The notes beneath the pieces are model-generated. The model did no database searches, was not told the DNA's origin, and worked only from the letters and a program-made list of their open reading frames with translations. A stretch of 42,969 bases of DNA from Modestobacter excelsi (lineage in GTDB: Bacteria; Actinomycetota; Actinomycetes; Mycobacteriales; Geodermatophilaceae): NCBI RefSeq assembly GCF_005930495.1, contig NZ_SJEX01000041.1:1-42969 (forward strand), given 5' to 3'. The position numbers were made by a program, and so were the translations under genes. The first letter of the stretch is position 1. The number at the start of each line of letters is the position of its first letter. Of the stretch, positions 25,081-32,667 are shown piece after piece.

Positions 25081-25770
25081 TCAGCAGCCTCCGCCGCCAC
25101 CGTCCCCACCGCCGCAGCCGCCGCCGTCACCGCCGCCGAAGCCGCCGCCGAAGCCGCCGCCACCGCCGTCCCCGCCCCAGCCGCCGAGACCGAAGCTCCC
25201 GTAGGCCCAGCTCTGGCGCCCGTTGGCCTCGATGGCGGCCTGGGAGTAGCGGTCGGGACGCCGTGCCGTCCCCGGCGCCCACGACACCGCGCCGAAGACG
25301 GACTCGTACAGCGTCCGGTCGGCCATCCGCTCGGGCCCGCCGAGGGCGACCTCGGCGGCGCCGACCGGTGAGGCCGCGCGCCACTCCTCCAGCACCCGGC
25401 GGCCCGCGGCCGTGCGCAGGTGCGCCGGCCAGCTGCTGGACAGCCCGGCCAGCGGGTTGCGGCGGAGCAGCCCAGCGGCCACCAGCCGGTCGGCCACCCC
25501 GGTCAGCCGGGGGTCCTCCTGGGCCCGCAGCCGCATCGAGGCGATCGAGCGCCGTGGCCTCCGCCCGGCGAGGTCGAGGACGGCGCTCTCCACCGGCCGA
25601 CCGGGGGTGCTCCCCGTCGCGTGCAGCCGTCCCGAGTCGTCGACCCGCAGCCGACCCTGCTGGAGCAGGGAGACCACGGCGGTGTCCACCACCCGGGGCA
25701 GGCCACCGGCCAGCTGGGCGACGTCGTAGACGTCGCCGGTGGGGAGCAGGGGTGAGCGGGTTCCGGTCAT
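25081..25770 (-). CDS. TIGR04222-like protein with Gly/Cys-rich tail, no membrane segments
   Basis: A 229-residue protein. Residues 10-125 (DVYDVAQLAGGLPRVVDTAV, LQQGRLRVDDSGRL, RLRAQEDPRLTGVADRLVAA) resemble the soluble domain of TIGR04222 proteins of actinobacteria. The last 35 residues are almost pure Gly with a few Phe, Asp and three Cys, also typical of that family. Most TIGR04222 proteins carry several transmembrane helices between or before these parts; none is seen here, so this is a shortened variant. The ATG at 25770 starts the homology. It is divergent from the XRE regulator, 118 nt away, which may control it. Function unknown. Confidence 0.7.
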   Translation of the reverse strand: MTGTRSPLLPTGDVYDVAQLAGGLPRVVDTAVVSLLQQGRLRVDDSGRLHATGSTPGRPVESAVLDLAGRRPRRSIASMRLRAQEDPRLTGVADRLVAAGLLRRNPLAGLSSSWPAHLRTAAGRRVLEEWRAASPVGAAEVALGGPERMADRTLYESVFGAVSWAPGTARRPDRYSQAAIEANGRQSWAYGSFGLGGWGGDGGGGGFGGGFGGGDGGGCGGGDGGGGGC

Positions 25771-25856
25771 CGCTTCCGTCCTTCGGTCGGAGGGCAGTGC
25801 GTCCGCGGCCGCGTGAGCACAAGGTCGCATGCCGCAACTGGTAGCGAAAGATGGCT

Positions 25857-25881
25857 TGCAACATTGCACGCGGCCTAGGCT
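25857..25881 (+). promoter_or_regulatory. TGCAA-CA-TTGCA dyad and -10 box before the XRE regulator
   Basis: A perfect dyad TGCAACATTGCA (25857-25868) is followed by TAGGCT (25876-25881), which lies 7 nt before the ATG at 25889 and would give a leaderless transcript. Related GCAAC/GTTGC half-sites occur at about 25834 and at 26812, in front of the downstream monooxygenase operon. The dyad is a candidate autoregulatory site for the XRE protein. Confidence 0.4.
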
Positions 25882-25888
25882 GGTCGAC

Positions 25889-26812
25889 ATGGTGGACACC
25901 CCGTCGGTCCGCGAACGCCGTTTGGCCCAGGAACTGCGCCTGCTGCGTGCGGCCGCTGAACTGCACGGCAAGGACGTCGCCGCCTCGCTGGGCTGGTCGC
26001 CGTCGAAGGTCTCCCGGATCGAGAACGGCCGGACCGGCATCACCGAGGCCGATCTCGAGCGCCTGGTGGAGCTGTACCGGGTGCCCGAGGTGCAGGCGAC
26101 CTTCCTCCGTCGGCTCGCTCCGGCCGCGCGGCCGCGCGGCTGGTGGGACGCCTACGCCGACGGGCTGTCCGACAAGTTCGCCAACCTGATCCGGCTGGAG
26201 GCCGGCTCGAGGGCGTTGCGCTGCTTTGCAGCGGTGGTGCCGCACGCGCTCGTGCAGGCGCCCGAATACCTCCGGGAGCTCATCCACTCGACGTGGGAGC
26301 AGCCCTCGTCCGCCGAGGTCGAGCGCCGGATGCTGGTCAGCCGCCGACGGCAGGAGCTCCTCGACCACCAGCGCCACGGCGGCGGACTGCAGCTGTCGAT
26401 GGTGGTCGACGAGTCGGTGCTGATGCGCACCGTCGTCCCGGGGGACCCGGACCGGGACACCGACGTCCGGCGGGAACAGCTGGAGCGCCTCGCCGCGGTC
26501 GCGGCCCAGCCCAACGTCACCGTGCAGGTCCTGCCCCTGGCGGCCGGGCTGCCGCCGGTCACCTCCGGCTCCTTCTCGGTGCTCGAGTCGCAGGCGACCG
26601 GGGCGCCGGACGTCGTCTACCTGGAGAACAAGACCCGGGTGTTCTTCATCGACTCGGAGGCCGAGGTGCACCGCTACACCCGCGCGCTCGACCTGCTGGG
26701 TGAGATGGCACTGCCACCACAGGAGTCCCTGACCCTGCTGACCGAGCGGCTGCGCTCCCTCGGCGGGAGCCGGGAACAAGTGCGGCCCCCGACCGGTTCC
26801 ACCGGCCAGTAG
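25889..26812 (+). CDS. XRE-family transcriptional regulator with DUF5753 domain
   Basis: A 307-residue regulator. Residues 8-60 form the HTH (RRLAQELRLLRAAAEL, then LGWSPSKVSRIENGRTGITE), and the remainder is the DUF5753 domain (FAAVVPHALVQAPEYLREL, RRQELLD, VTVQVLPLAAGLPPVTSGSF, VYLENKTRVFF). Such proteins are abundant in actinobacteria, often beside a DUF397 gene; none is seen here. The ATG at 25889 is preferred over the upstream in-frame ATG (25829) because a -10 hexamer and dyad sit between them. It is likely to control itself, the divergent TIGR04222-like gene, or the monooxygenase pair that follows after 43 nt. Confidence 0.88.
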   Translation: MVDTPSVRERRLAQELRLLRAAAELHGKDVAASLGWSPSKVSRIENGRTGITEADLERLVELYRVPEVQATFLRRLAPAARPRGWWDAYADGLSDKFANLIRLEAGSRALRCFAAVVPHALVQAPEYLRELIHSTWEQPSSAEVERRMLVSRRRQELLDHQRHGGGLQLSMVVDESVLMRTVVPGDPDRDTDVRREQLERLAAVAAQPNVTVQVLPLAAGLPPVTSGSFSVLESQATGAPDVVYLENKTRVFFIDSEAEVHRYTRALDLLGEMALPPQESLTLLTERLRSLGGSREQVRPPTGSTGQ

Positions 26813-26855
26813 TTGCACTCTCAACCAGTGCGGCTCAGACCAGAGGGAGCACGAG

Positions 26856-27998
26856 ATGCAGTTCGGGATCTTCACCGTCGGCGACGTCACGCCCGACCCG
26901 ACGACCGGTCGCACCCCGACCGAGGCGGAGCGGCTGAAGTCGCTGGTCACGATCGCGCTCAAGGCCGAGGAGGTCGGGCTCGACGTCTTCGCGCAGGGCC
27001 AGCACCACAACCCGCCGTTCGTCGTCTCCTCCCCCACCACGACGCTGGGCTACATCGCCGCCAGGACCGAGAAGCTCGTGCTGTCGACGTCCACGACGCT
27101 GATCACCACCACCGACCCGGTGAAGATCGCCGAGGACTTCGCCACGCTGCAGCACGTGGCCGACGGCCGCGTGGACCTGATGATGGGCCGCGGCAACACC
27201 GGTCCGGTCTACCCGTGGTTCGGCAAGGACATCCGCGACGGCATCCCGCTGGCCGTGGAGAACTACCAGCTGCTGCGCCGGCTGTGGCGCGAGGACGTCG
27301 TGGACTGGTCCGGCCAGTTCCGGACCCCGCTGCAGGGCTTCACCTCCACGCCCCGCCCGCTCGACGGCGTCCCGCCGTTCGTCTGGCACGGCTCGATCCG
27401 CAGCCCGCAGATCGCCGAGCAGGCCGCCTACTACGGTGACGGCTTCTTCCACAACCACATCTTCTGGCCGGCGTCCCACACCCAGCAGATGGTCGAGTTC
27501 TACCGCCGCCGCTTCGAGCACTACGGCCACGGCAGCGCCGACCAGGCTATCGTCGGCCTCGGCGGCCAGGTGTTCATGCGCAAGAACAGCCAGGACGCGG
27601 TGGAGGAGTTCCGCCCCTACTTCGACGTCGCCCCGGTCTACGGCCACGGCCCGTCCCTGGAGGAGTTCACCTCCCAGACGCCGCTGACGGTCGGCAGCCC
27701 GCAGCAGGTCATCGAGCGCACGCTCGGGTTCCGCGACTACGTCGGTGACTACCAGCGCCAGCTGTTCCTCATGGACCACGCCGGCCTGCCGCTGAAGACC
27801 GTGCTCGAGCAGCTGGACATCCTCGGCGAGGAGGTCGTGCCCGTCCTGCGCCGCGAGTTCGCCGCGCTCAAGCCGGCGCACGTCCCGGACGCGCCGACGC
27901 ACGCCTCCCTGGTCGCCGCCGCCGGCGGCGGGCACGACACGACCGTGCACGCGGTCGACGACGTCACCGGCCGGACCGTCGAGTCGGCGACCCGATGA
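26856..27998 (+). CDS. LLM-class flavin-dependent monooxygenase, CE1758 family
   Basis: A 380-residue luciferase-like TIM-barrel protein. MQFGIFTVGDVTPDPTTGRT at the start, FAQGQHHNPPFVVSSP, STSTTLITTTDPVKIAEDFATLQ, DGRVDLMMGRGN and the late LPLKTVLEQLDILGEEVVPVL are typical of the CE1758 group. It uses reduced FMN and O2 to oxidise an unknown substrate. The ATG at 26856 follows GAGGGAGCACGAG. Its stop overlaps the ATG of an FMN reductase of the partner CE1759 family, so the pair is a two-component monooxygenase. The XRE regulator gene lies 43 nt upstream and may control the pair. Confidence 0.9.
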   Translation: MQFGIFTVGDVTPDPTTGRTPTEAERLKSLVTIALKAEEVGLDVFAQGQHHNPPFVVSSPTTTLGYIAARTEKLVLSTSTTLITTTDPVKIAEDFATLQHVADGRVDLMMGRGNTGPVYPWFGKDIRDGIPLAVENYQLLRRLWREDVVDWSGQFRTPLQGFTSTPRPLDGVPPFVWHGSIRSPQIAEQAAYYGDGFFHNHIFWPASHTQQMVEFYRRRFEHYGHGSADQAIVGLGGQVFMRKNSQDAVEEFRPYFDVAPVYGHGPSLEEFTSQTPLTVGSPQQVIERTLGFRDYVGDYQRQLFLMDHAGLPLKTVLEQLDILGEEVVPVLRREFAALKPAHVPDAPTHASLVAAAGGGHDTTVHAVDDVTGRTVESATR

Positions 27999-28612
27999 CG
28001 ACCCGGACGATCGCCGTGGTCAGCGCCGGGTTGAGCAACCCCAGCTCGACCCGGCTGCTGGCCGACCGGCTGGCCACCGCGACGGTCGAGGCGCTGCGCG
28101 CCCGCGGGGACGACGCCACCGTCGAGGTGGTGGAGCTCCGCGAGCACGCCCGCGACCTGGCCGACCACCTGACCAGCGGGTTCGCCAACAAGTCCCTGCA
28201 GGCCGCCATCGACACGGTGGTCGGCGCCGACGCGGTGATCGCGGTGACCCCGGTGTTCTCCGCGTCCTACAGCGGCCTGTTCAAGACCTTCTTCGACGTC
28301 GTGGACAAGGACGCGCTGATCGGCACCCCGGTGCTGCTCGGCGCCACCGCCGGGACGGCGCGGCACTCGCTGGTCGTGGAGTACGCGATGCGGCCGCTGT
28401 TCGCCTACCTGCGCGCGGTGCCGGTGCCCACCGGCGTCTTCGCGGCCAGCGAGGACTGGGCCGGCGGCGGGGACACCGCGCTCGTCGGCCGGGTCGAGCG
28501 GGCCGCCGGCGAGCTCGCCGACGTCCTGCTCGGCCGGCCGGCCGGCACCCGACCGGCCGACCCGTTCGCCGACCCGACGACCTCCTTCGAGGAGCTGCTC
28601 AAGGGCTCCTGA
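27995..28612 (+). CDS. LLM-partnered FMN reductase, CE1759 family
   Basis: A 205-residue flavodoxin-like NAD(P)H:FMN reductase. IAVVSAGLSNPSSTRLLADR is the phosphate loop, TPVFSASYSGLFKTFFDVVD the central signature, and LLGATAGTARHSLVVEYAMR with PLFAYL follows. It supplies reduced FMN to the monooxygenase encoded just upstream, with an ATGA overlap (27995-27998). The reductase has no obvious link to the alpha/beta hydrolase that follows, which has its own -10-like box. Confidence 0.9.
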   Translation: MTTRTIAVVSAGLSNPSSTRLLADRLATATVEALRARGDDATVEVVELREHARDLADHLTSGFANKSLQAAIDTVVGADAVIAVTPVFSASYSGLFKTFFDVVDKDALIGTPVLLGATAGTARHSLVVEYAMRPLFAYLRAVPVPTGVFAASEDWAGGGDTALVGRVERAAGELADVLLGRPAGTRPADPFADPTTSFEELLKGS

Positions 28613-28635
28613 GCCCGTCGGGCAGGATCCCGGGC

Positions 28636-29499
28636 ATGTCCATCCCGTCGTGGTTCGCCGCCGCCCTCGCCTCCGAGCCCGAGCACCGGGACGTCGTCGT
28701 CGCCGGTGCCCGGATCGCCTCCCGGATCTGGGGGCCGGTCGGCGCCCCCGGTGTGGTGCTGGTGCACGGCGGCGCGGCCCACTCCGGGTGGTGGGACCAC
28801 GTCGCGCCGCTGCTCACCGGCCACCGGGTGGCGGCGCTGGACCTCACCGGCCACGGGGGCAGCGACCGGCGGGACACCTACGACCCGCACCTGTGGGCGC
28901 GCGAGGTGGTCGCCGTCGCCGCCGCGGCCGAGCTCGACCGGCCGGTGGTCGTCGGGCACAGCATGGGCGGCTGGGTCGCCGTCACCGTCGCCGCCGAGCA
29001 CGCCGCGGACGTCTCCTCGGTCGTGGTCGTCGACTCCCCGCTCAACGACCAGCCGCCGGACGAGCAGCGGCTGCGCGAGCGCCGCCGGCCGCACCGGGTG
29101 TACCCCACCGCCGAGGAGGCGGTCGCCCGGTTCCGCACCCTGCCCCCGCAGGACGTCGTCCTGCCCTACGTCCGCGACCACGTGGCCCGGGGGTCGCTGC
29201 GCGCCGTCGACGGCGGCTGGACCTGGGCCTTCGACCCGGACTTCTTCGGCACCCGGCTGCGGCTGCGCGACCTGCTGCCCCGCGTGGGCACCCCGCTGAC
29301 CCTGCTGCGCTGCGAGCACGGGCTGGTGTCCGCGGCGATGGCCACGGAGATGGCCGGGCTGGTCCGCGGCGGGATGCCGGTCGTGGAGCTGCCCGACGCC
29401 GGGCACCACCCGATGCTCGACCAGCCGCTGGCCCTGGTCGCCGTGCTGCGCACGCTGCTCGCCAGCTGGCCGCCCGCCGGGGGGCCCGCCGCACGGTGA
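28636..29499 (+). CDS. Alpha/beta hydrolase
   Basis: A 287-residue alpha/beta-hydrolase. LVHGGAAHSGWWDHVAPLL carries the oxyanion hole (HGG), VVGHSMGGWVA the nucleophile Ser109, and DAGHHPMLDQP the catalytic His at about 257. No signal peptide is visible, so it is cytoplasmic. Substrate unknown; esterase, lactonase or epoxide-type activities are all possible. CAGGAT (28623-28628) lies 7 nt before the ATG and suggests a leaderless transcript separate from the upstream monooxygenase pair. Confidence 0.88.
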   Translation: MSIPSWFAAALASEPEHRDVVVAGARIASRIWGPVGAPGVVLVHGGAAHSGWWDHVAPLLTGHRVAALDLTGHGGSDRRDTYDPHLWAREVVAVAAAAELDRPVVVGHSMGGWVAVTVAAEHAADVSSVVVVDSPLNDQPPDEQRLRERRRPHRVYPTAEEAVARFRTLPPQDVVLPYVRDHVARGSLRAVDGGWTWAFDPDFFGTRLRLRDLLPRVGTPLTLLRCEHGLVSAAMATEMAGLVRGGMPVVELPDAGHHPMLDQPLALVAVLRTLLASWPPAGGPAAR

Positions 29500-29511
29500 T
29501 CCGCCGGACGG

Positions 29512-29536
29512 TGAACCACCCGGCCCGGGGATCCGT
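29512..29536 (+). promoter_or_regulatory. SigL-type ECF promoter
   Basis: TGAACC (29512-29517) and CGT (29534-29536) are separated by 16 nt, matching the SigL consensus of M. tuberculosis as I remember it (TGAACC-N15-17-CGT). It lies about 40 nt before the GTG of the cupredoxin gene, the first gene of the operon that encodes SigL and RslA, so the sigma factor probably drives its own operon. Confidence 0.6.
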
Positions 29537-29574
29537 ACCACCAGGAGGAAGCCGTCCACCCCCTGGAGGACACC

Positions 29575-30051
29575 GTGCGCCGTCCATCCCCCCGCCGGCT
29601 GGCCGCCGGGCTGAGCGTCGCCCTGGCGGCGTTCGCGCTCACCGCCTGCGGCAGCGACCCGAGCAGCGACACCAGCAGCGACGCCGGCAGCCACGCCGAC
29701 CACCAGGACGCGGCCACCACGTCGCCGGCCAGCCCGTCCGGCGGCTCGCCCAGCAGCGCGGCCGACGCCGCCGGCACCACCCTCACCGCGACCGAGGCCG
29801 ACTTCTCGATCACCCTGTCCAGCGGCAGCCTCCCCGCCGGCACCTACACGGTCACCGTGCAGAACGACGGCTCGGCCACCCACTCCCTCACGATCACGGG
29901 GCCCGGCGGCGTCGACCAGACGTCGGACACGGTGCAGGGCGGGAGGTCCACGACGATGACCGTGACCGTGCAGCCGGGCGAGTACGAGGTCTTCTGCCCC
30001 ATCGGCGACCACCGGGCGATGGGCATGGACACCACGCTGACGGTGACCTGA
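29575..30051 (+). CDS. Cupredoxin-like copper lipoprotein
   Basis: A 158-residue exported protein. A lipoprotein signal ends in ALTAC (Cys25), followed by an Asp/Ser/His-rich linker to about residue 65 and a plastocyanin/cupredoxin fold. The type 1 copper ligands are visible: His103 (ATHSLTI), Cys141 (VFCPIG), His146 and Met151, spaced C-x4-H-x4-M. It would carry electrons or copper at the outer face of the membrane. The GTG at 29575 follows GGAGG. It is the first gene of the operon cupredoxin - membrane protein - sigL - rslA and has a SigL-type promoter, so it is a likely SigL target. Confidence 0.88.
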   Translation: MRRPSPRRLAAGLSVALAAFALTACGSDPSSDTSSDAGSHADHQDAATTSPASPSGGSPSSAADAAGTTLTATEADFSITLSSGSLPAGTYTVTVQNDGSATHSLTITGPGGVDQTSDTVQGGRSTTMTVTVQPGEYEVFCPIGDHRAMGMDTTLTVT

Positions 30052-30054
30052 GCC

Positions 30055-30500
30055 GTGACCGTGCTGCGCTGGACGCTGCGCGCCGCCGGGGCCGTGCTGC
30101 TGGCCGCCGTGGCGGTCGTGCACGGTCGGCTCTGGCTCGACGGGTACCGGACGATCGACGTCATCGGCCCGCTGTTCCTCCTCGACACGGCCCTCGCCGC
30201 GTTGCTCGCCGTCGCGCTGCTGCTGACGCCCCGCCGGCACCTCGGCCTGGTGGCGCTGGCCGGCGCCGCGCTGGCGGCGGGCACGCGGGTGGGCTGCTGC
30301 TCAGCACCAGGGTCGCGCTGTTCGGCTTCCGGGAGTCCCTCGCCGCCACGGACGCGCGGCTGTCCCTCGTCCTCGAGGGGGCGGCCACCGTCGTCCTGCT
30401 GGCCCTGGCCGCGGTCTCGGCCCGGGACCGGAGGGGACGGCCGGACGCCGTGCCGCGGTCGGCCCACCGGCGAGCCGGATCACCGCACACTGCGCGGTGA
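30055..30500 (+). pseudogene. Frameshifted four-helix membrane protein in the sigL operon
   Basis: The first half (from GTG 30055) reads VLRWTLRAAGAVLLAAVAVV, HGRLWLDGYRTIDVIGPLFL and on to LVALAGAALAAGT. The second half, in another frame, reads GGLLLSTRVALFGFRESLAA and LEGAATVVLLALAAVS, ending at 30500. Together they make about 148 residues with four membrane helices, matching a common actinobacterial family of unknown function (pattern DGYR-x-I-x-x-IGPLFLL ... STxxxLFGFxE). One base is missing at about 30283-30290. Left unrepaired, the first frame runs without a stop into sigL. Whether this is decay, an assembly error or a real fusion is open. Confidence 0.65.
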
Positions 30501-30516
30501 GCGGCGGAGGGCGGGC

Positions 30517-31026
30517 ATGAGGGGTCACGACGAGGCGCTGGTGACGGCGCTGTACTCGGAGCACGCGGCCGCGCTGTGGTCCTTCGTCGTCCCGCTCGTG
30601 GACGGCGACCGGGTCCGGGCGCAGGACGTCGTCCAGGAGACGATGCTGCGCGCCTGGCGCCACCCCGAGGTGCTCGACGGCGCCCGTGGCCCGGTGCGGC
30701 CCTGGTTGTGCACCGCCGCCCGGCACATCGTGGTCGACGAGTGGCGGCGGCACCGCAGCGACCGGGACGTCCCGCTGGAGCTCGGCGTGCAGGCGGCGGA
30801 GGACGACCGGACCGACGCGGTGCTCGACACCTGGATCGTCGGGGACGCCCTGACCCGGCTCAGCCCGGACCACCGGGCGGTGCTCGAGCAGTGCTACGTC
30901 CAGGGCCGCACGACCGCGGAGGCGGCGCGGGTGCTCGGCGTCCCGGAGGGCACGGTCAAGTCGCGGGCGCACTACGCGCTGCGCGCCCTGCGCCTGGCAC
31001 TGCAGGAGATGGGGGTGACGGCGTGA
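30517..31026 (+). CDS. sigL: ECF RNA polymerase sigma factor, SigL-like
   Basis: A 169-residue ECF sigma factor. Region 2 is ALYSEHAAALWSFV ... QDVVQETMLRAWRHPEVLDG, with RPWLCTAARHIVVDEWRRHR; region 4 is LTRLSPDHRAVLEQCYVQGR, TTAEAARVLGVPEGTVKSR and HYALRALRLALQEMGV. The resemblance to M. tuberculosis SigL runs almost end to end, and the next gene resembles RslA. The ATG at 30517 follows GGAGG. The stop overlaps the anti-sigma GTG, so they are made together. The likely regulon includes its own operon through the promoter at 29512. In mycobacteria SigL is linked to exported thiol proteins and polyketide genes. Confidence 0.88.
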   Translation: MRGHDEALVTALYSEHAAALWSFVVPLVDGDRVRAQDVVQETMLRAWRHPEVLDGARGPVRPWLCTAARHIVVDEWRRHRSDRDVPLELGVQAAEDDRTDAVLDTWIVGDALTRLSPDHRAVLEQCYVQGRTTAEAARVLGVPEGTVKSRAHYALRALRLALQEMGVTA

Positions 31027-31694
31027 CCTCGACACCGGACCCCTTCGAGCACGAGGACGCCGCGTACGTGCTGGCCGCGCTCGGCCACGAGGACCGGAGC
31101 GCCTACGAGGAGCACCTGCAAACCTGCGCCCGGTGCACGGCGTCGGTCGCCGAGCTCGCGGCGCTGCCCGGCCTGCTCGCCCGGCTGCCCGCGCTGCCGA
31201 CCGCCCCGGAGCCCCCCGAGCAGCCGCCGGACCCCCTGCTGCCGGGGCTGCTGACCCAGGTGCGCCGGCACCGGGCCCGGCGCCGCGTCCTGGGTGCCGC
31301 CGGGGCCGTCGCGGCGTCCGCCGTGCTGGTCGCCGGGACGGCGGCGGTGGTCGACCGGACCAGCACCCCCGACCCGGCCGGGGTGGCGGTGGCGATGGTC
31401 GGGAACGCGCCGGTGACCGCCGAGCTGCGGCTGGAGGACGTGGCCTGGGGCACCCGGATCACGATGAGGTGCCGGTACGACACCGCCGCGCCGCCCGGAC
31501 CGTACGACCCGGTGGCCTACCAGCTGGTCGTCGTGGGGACGGCGGACGCCGGCACCCAGAGCGTCGCCCGGTGGCAGGCGCTGCCCGGCCGCGAGGCGCA
31601 GGTGGCCGGCAGCACCGATCTCCCGGTCGACGAGATCGCCGAGGTCCAGCTGCTCGACGCGGACGGCACCCTGCTGTTGCAGGGGTCTCCCTGA
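31023..31694 (+). CDS. rslA: Zinc anti-sigma factor, RslA-like
   Basis: A 223-residue membrane anti-sigma factor. The N-terminal ZAS motif is His31-x3-Cys35-x2-Cys38 (HLQTCARC), preceded by DAAYVLAALGHEDR. A single transmembrane helix lies around residues 90-112 (GAAGAVAASAVLVAGTAAVV). The outer domain (WGTRITMRCRYD, SVARWQALPG, LPVDEIAEVQLLDADG) matches the C-terminal domain of mycobacterial RslA. It should hold SigL inactive until zinc is lost or the cysteines are oxidised. Its GTG overlaps the sigL stop (31023-31026). Confidence 0.87.
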   Translation: MTSTPDPFEHEDAAYVLAALGHEDRSAYEEHLQTCARCTASVAELAALPGLLARLPALPTAPEPPEQPPDPLLPGLLTQVRRHRARRRVLGAAGAVAASAVLVAGTAAVVDRTSTPDPAGVAVAMVGNAPVTAELRLEDVAWGTRITMRCRYDTAAPPGPYDPVAYQLVVVGTADAGTQSVARWQALPGREAQVAGSTDLPVDEIAEVQLLDADGTLLLQGSP

Positions 31695-31734
31695 TCCGGT
31701 GCCTGGCCGCCGCCGCCCCGGGTAGGGGTGCCCG

Positions 31735-32628
31735 GTGACGATCGACCACGGCATGGCCGACGCCGGGCGCGAGGTGGTGGGCGAGCTGGTCCTGGGGGCC
31801 TGGGACGCCTTCCTGGACCAGGCGGCCGCCGTCGACCTGGGGCGGGCGACCCGGCTGCCCGGCTGGCGGGCGCACGAGGTCTGCGTGCACCTGGGCGCCT
31901 GGCCGGACCGCGCGGCGCTGGCCGGCCTGGTCGCCGCCGCCCGCGCGGGCGGGACCGGGGAGCCCGCCGACCCGGACGCGTCCAACGCCCGGGTCGCCGC
32001 CGCCCACCGGGACGCCGACCGGGCCGCCGTGCTCGCCGCGCTGCGGGCCGCGCGGGAGGCGACCGAGCGCTACCTGACCGACGAGCCGGTGGAGCTGGAC
32101 ACCGCACCGACCGTGTCCACCGTGGGGCGGTTGCCGATGCTCAGCGTGGTGCTCGGGCAGGCCTACGAGCTCGCCGTGCACGGGCTGGACCTGGTCTCCG
32201 CCGGCGCACCACCCCCGCCCGCGCCGGTGCTGCAGTCGGGGATCGCCGCGCTCGCCGACGTCACCGGGGCGCTGGCCGCAGCTCAGGGCATCACGGCCGG
32301 CGCCGCCCTCGCCACCCCGGACGGCGGCTGGGCCTTCGCCGCCGCCGACGCCTCCGGCTGGACCGTGCGCCGGCTGGCCGCCGGGGAGGTGCCGGGCACC
32401 GCCGTGGAGGCGCCGGCCGACCTGCTGCTGGACGCCGCCTCGGGCCGGGTCAACCCCGTCGTCGCACTGGCCCGCCGCCGGCTGCGGGTGCACGAGCTGA
32501 CCGGGCTGATGCAGCTCGCTCCGATCGTGCAGTCGGCGCCGGGCATCCCCGGTGGGCCCATCCTGCAGCTGGCCGCCCGGACGCTGGGTACCACCGGCGG
32601 GCTGCTGGGCCGGCTGCGCCGGGGCTGA
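31735..32628 (+). CDS. Maleylpyruvate isomerase-family (DinB-like) protein
   Basis: A 297-residue protein of the mycothiol-dependent maleylpyruvate isomerase N-terminal superfamily. RLPGWRAHEVCVHLGAWPD carries the first conserved His block and YELAVHGLDLV the second; these His residues bind a divalent metal. The C-terminal part resembles an SCP2-like lobe. Members are thought to be mycothiol-dependent enzymes, but most have no known substrate. A TAGGGG -10-like box (31723-31728) sits 6 nt before the GTG. The last 28 bases of the gene, including its stop, are tandemly duplicated downstream. Confidence 0.8.
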   Translation: MTIDHGMADAGREVVGELVLGAWDAFLDQAAAVDLGRATRLPGWRAHEVCVHLGAWPDRAALAGLVAAARAGGTGEPADPDASNARVAAAHRDADRAAVLAALRAAREATERYLTDEPVELDTAPTVSTVGRLPMLSVVLGQAYELAVHGLDLVSAGAPPPPAPVLQSGIAALADVTGALAAAQGITAGAALATPDGGWAFAAADASGWTVRRLAAGEVPGTAVEAPADLLLDAASGRVNPVVALARRRLRVHELTGLMQLAPIVQSAPGIPGGPILQLAARTLGTTGGLLGRLRRG

Positions 32629-32667
32629 GCTGCTGGGCCGGCTGCGCCGGGGCTGAGCTGCTGGGCC
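32601..32667. repeat. 28-bp tandem duplication covering a gene end
   Basis: The unit beginning GCTGCTGGGCCGGCTGCGCC and ending GGGGCTGA occupies 32601-32628, is repeated exactly at 32629-32656, and restarts for 11 bases (32657-32667). The first copy holds the last codons and stop of the maleylpyruvate-isomerase-like gene; the second is noncoding and reaches the convergent serine hydrolase stop at 32668. It looks like a recent slippage or unequal-crossover event. Confidence 0.92.

Noticed and set aside
25081..25185. GCC-rich triplet run on the plus strand as a repeat or hairpin element
   Set aside because: On the minus strand it encodes the Gly-rich tail of the TIGR04222-like protein.
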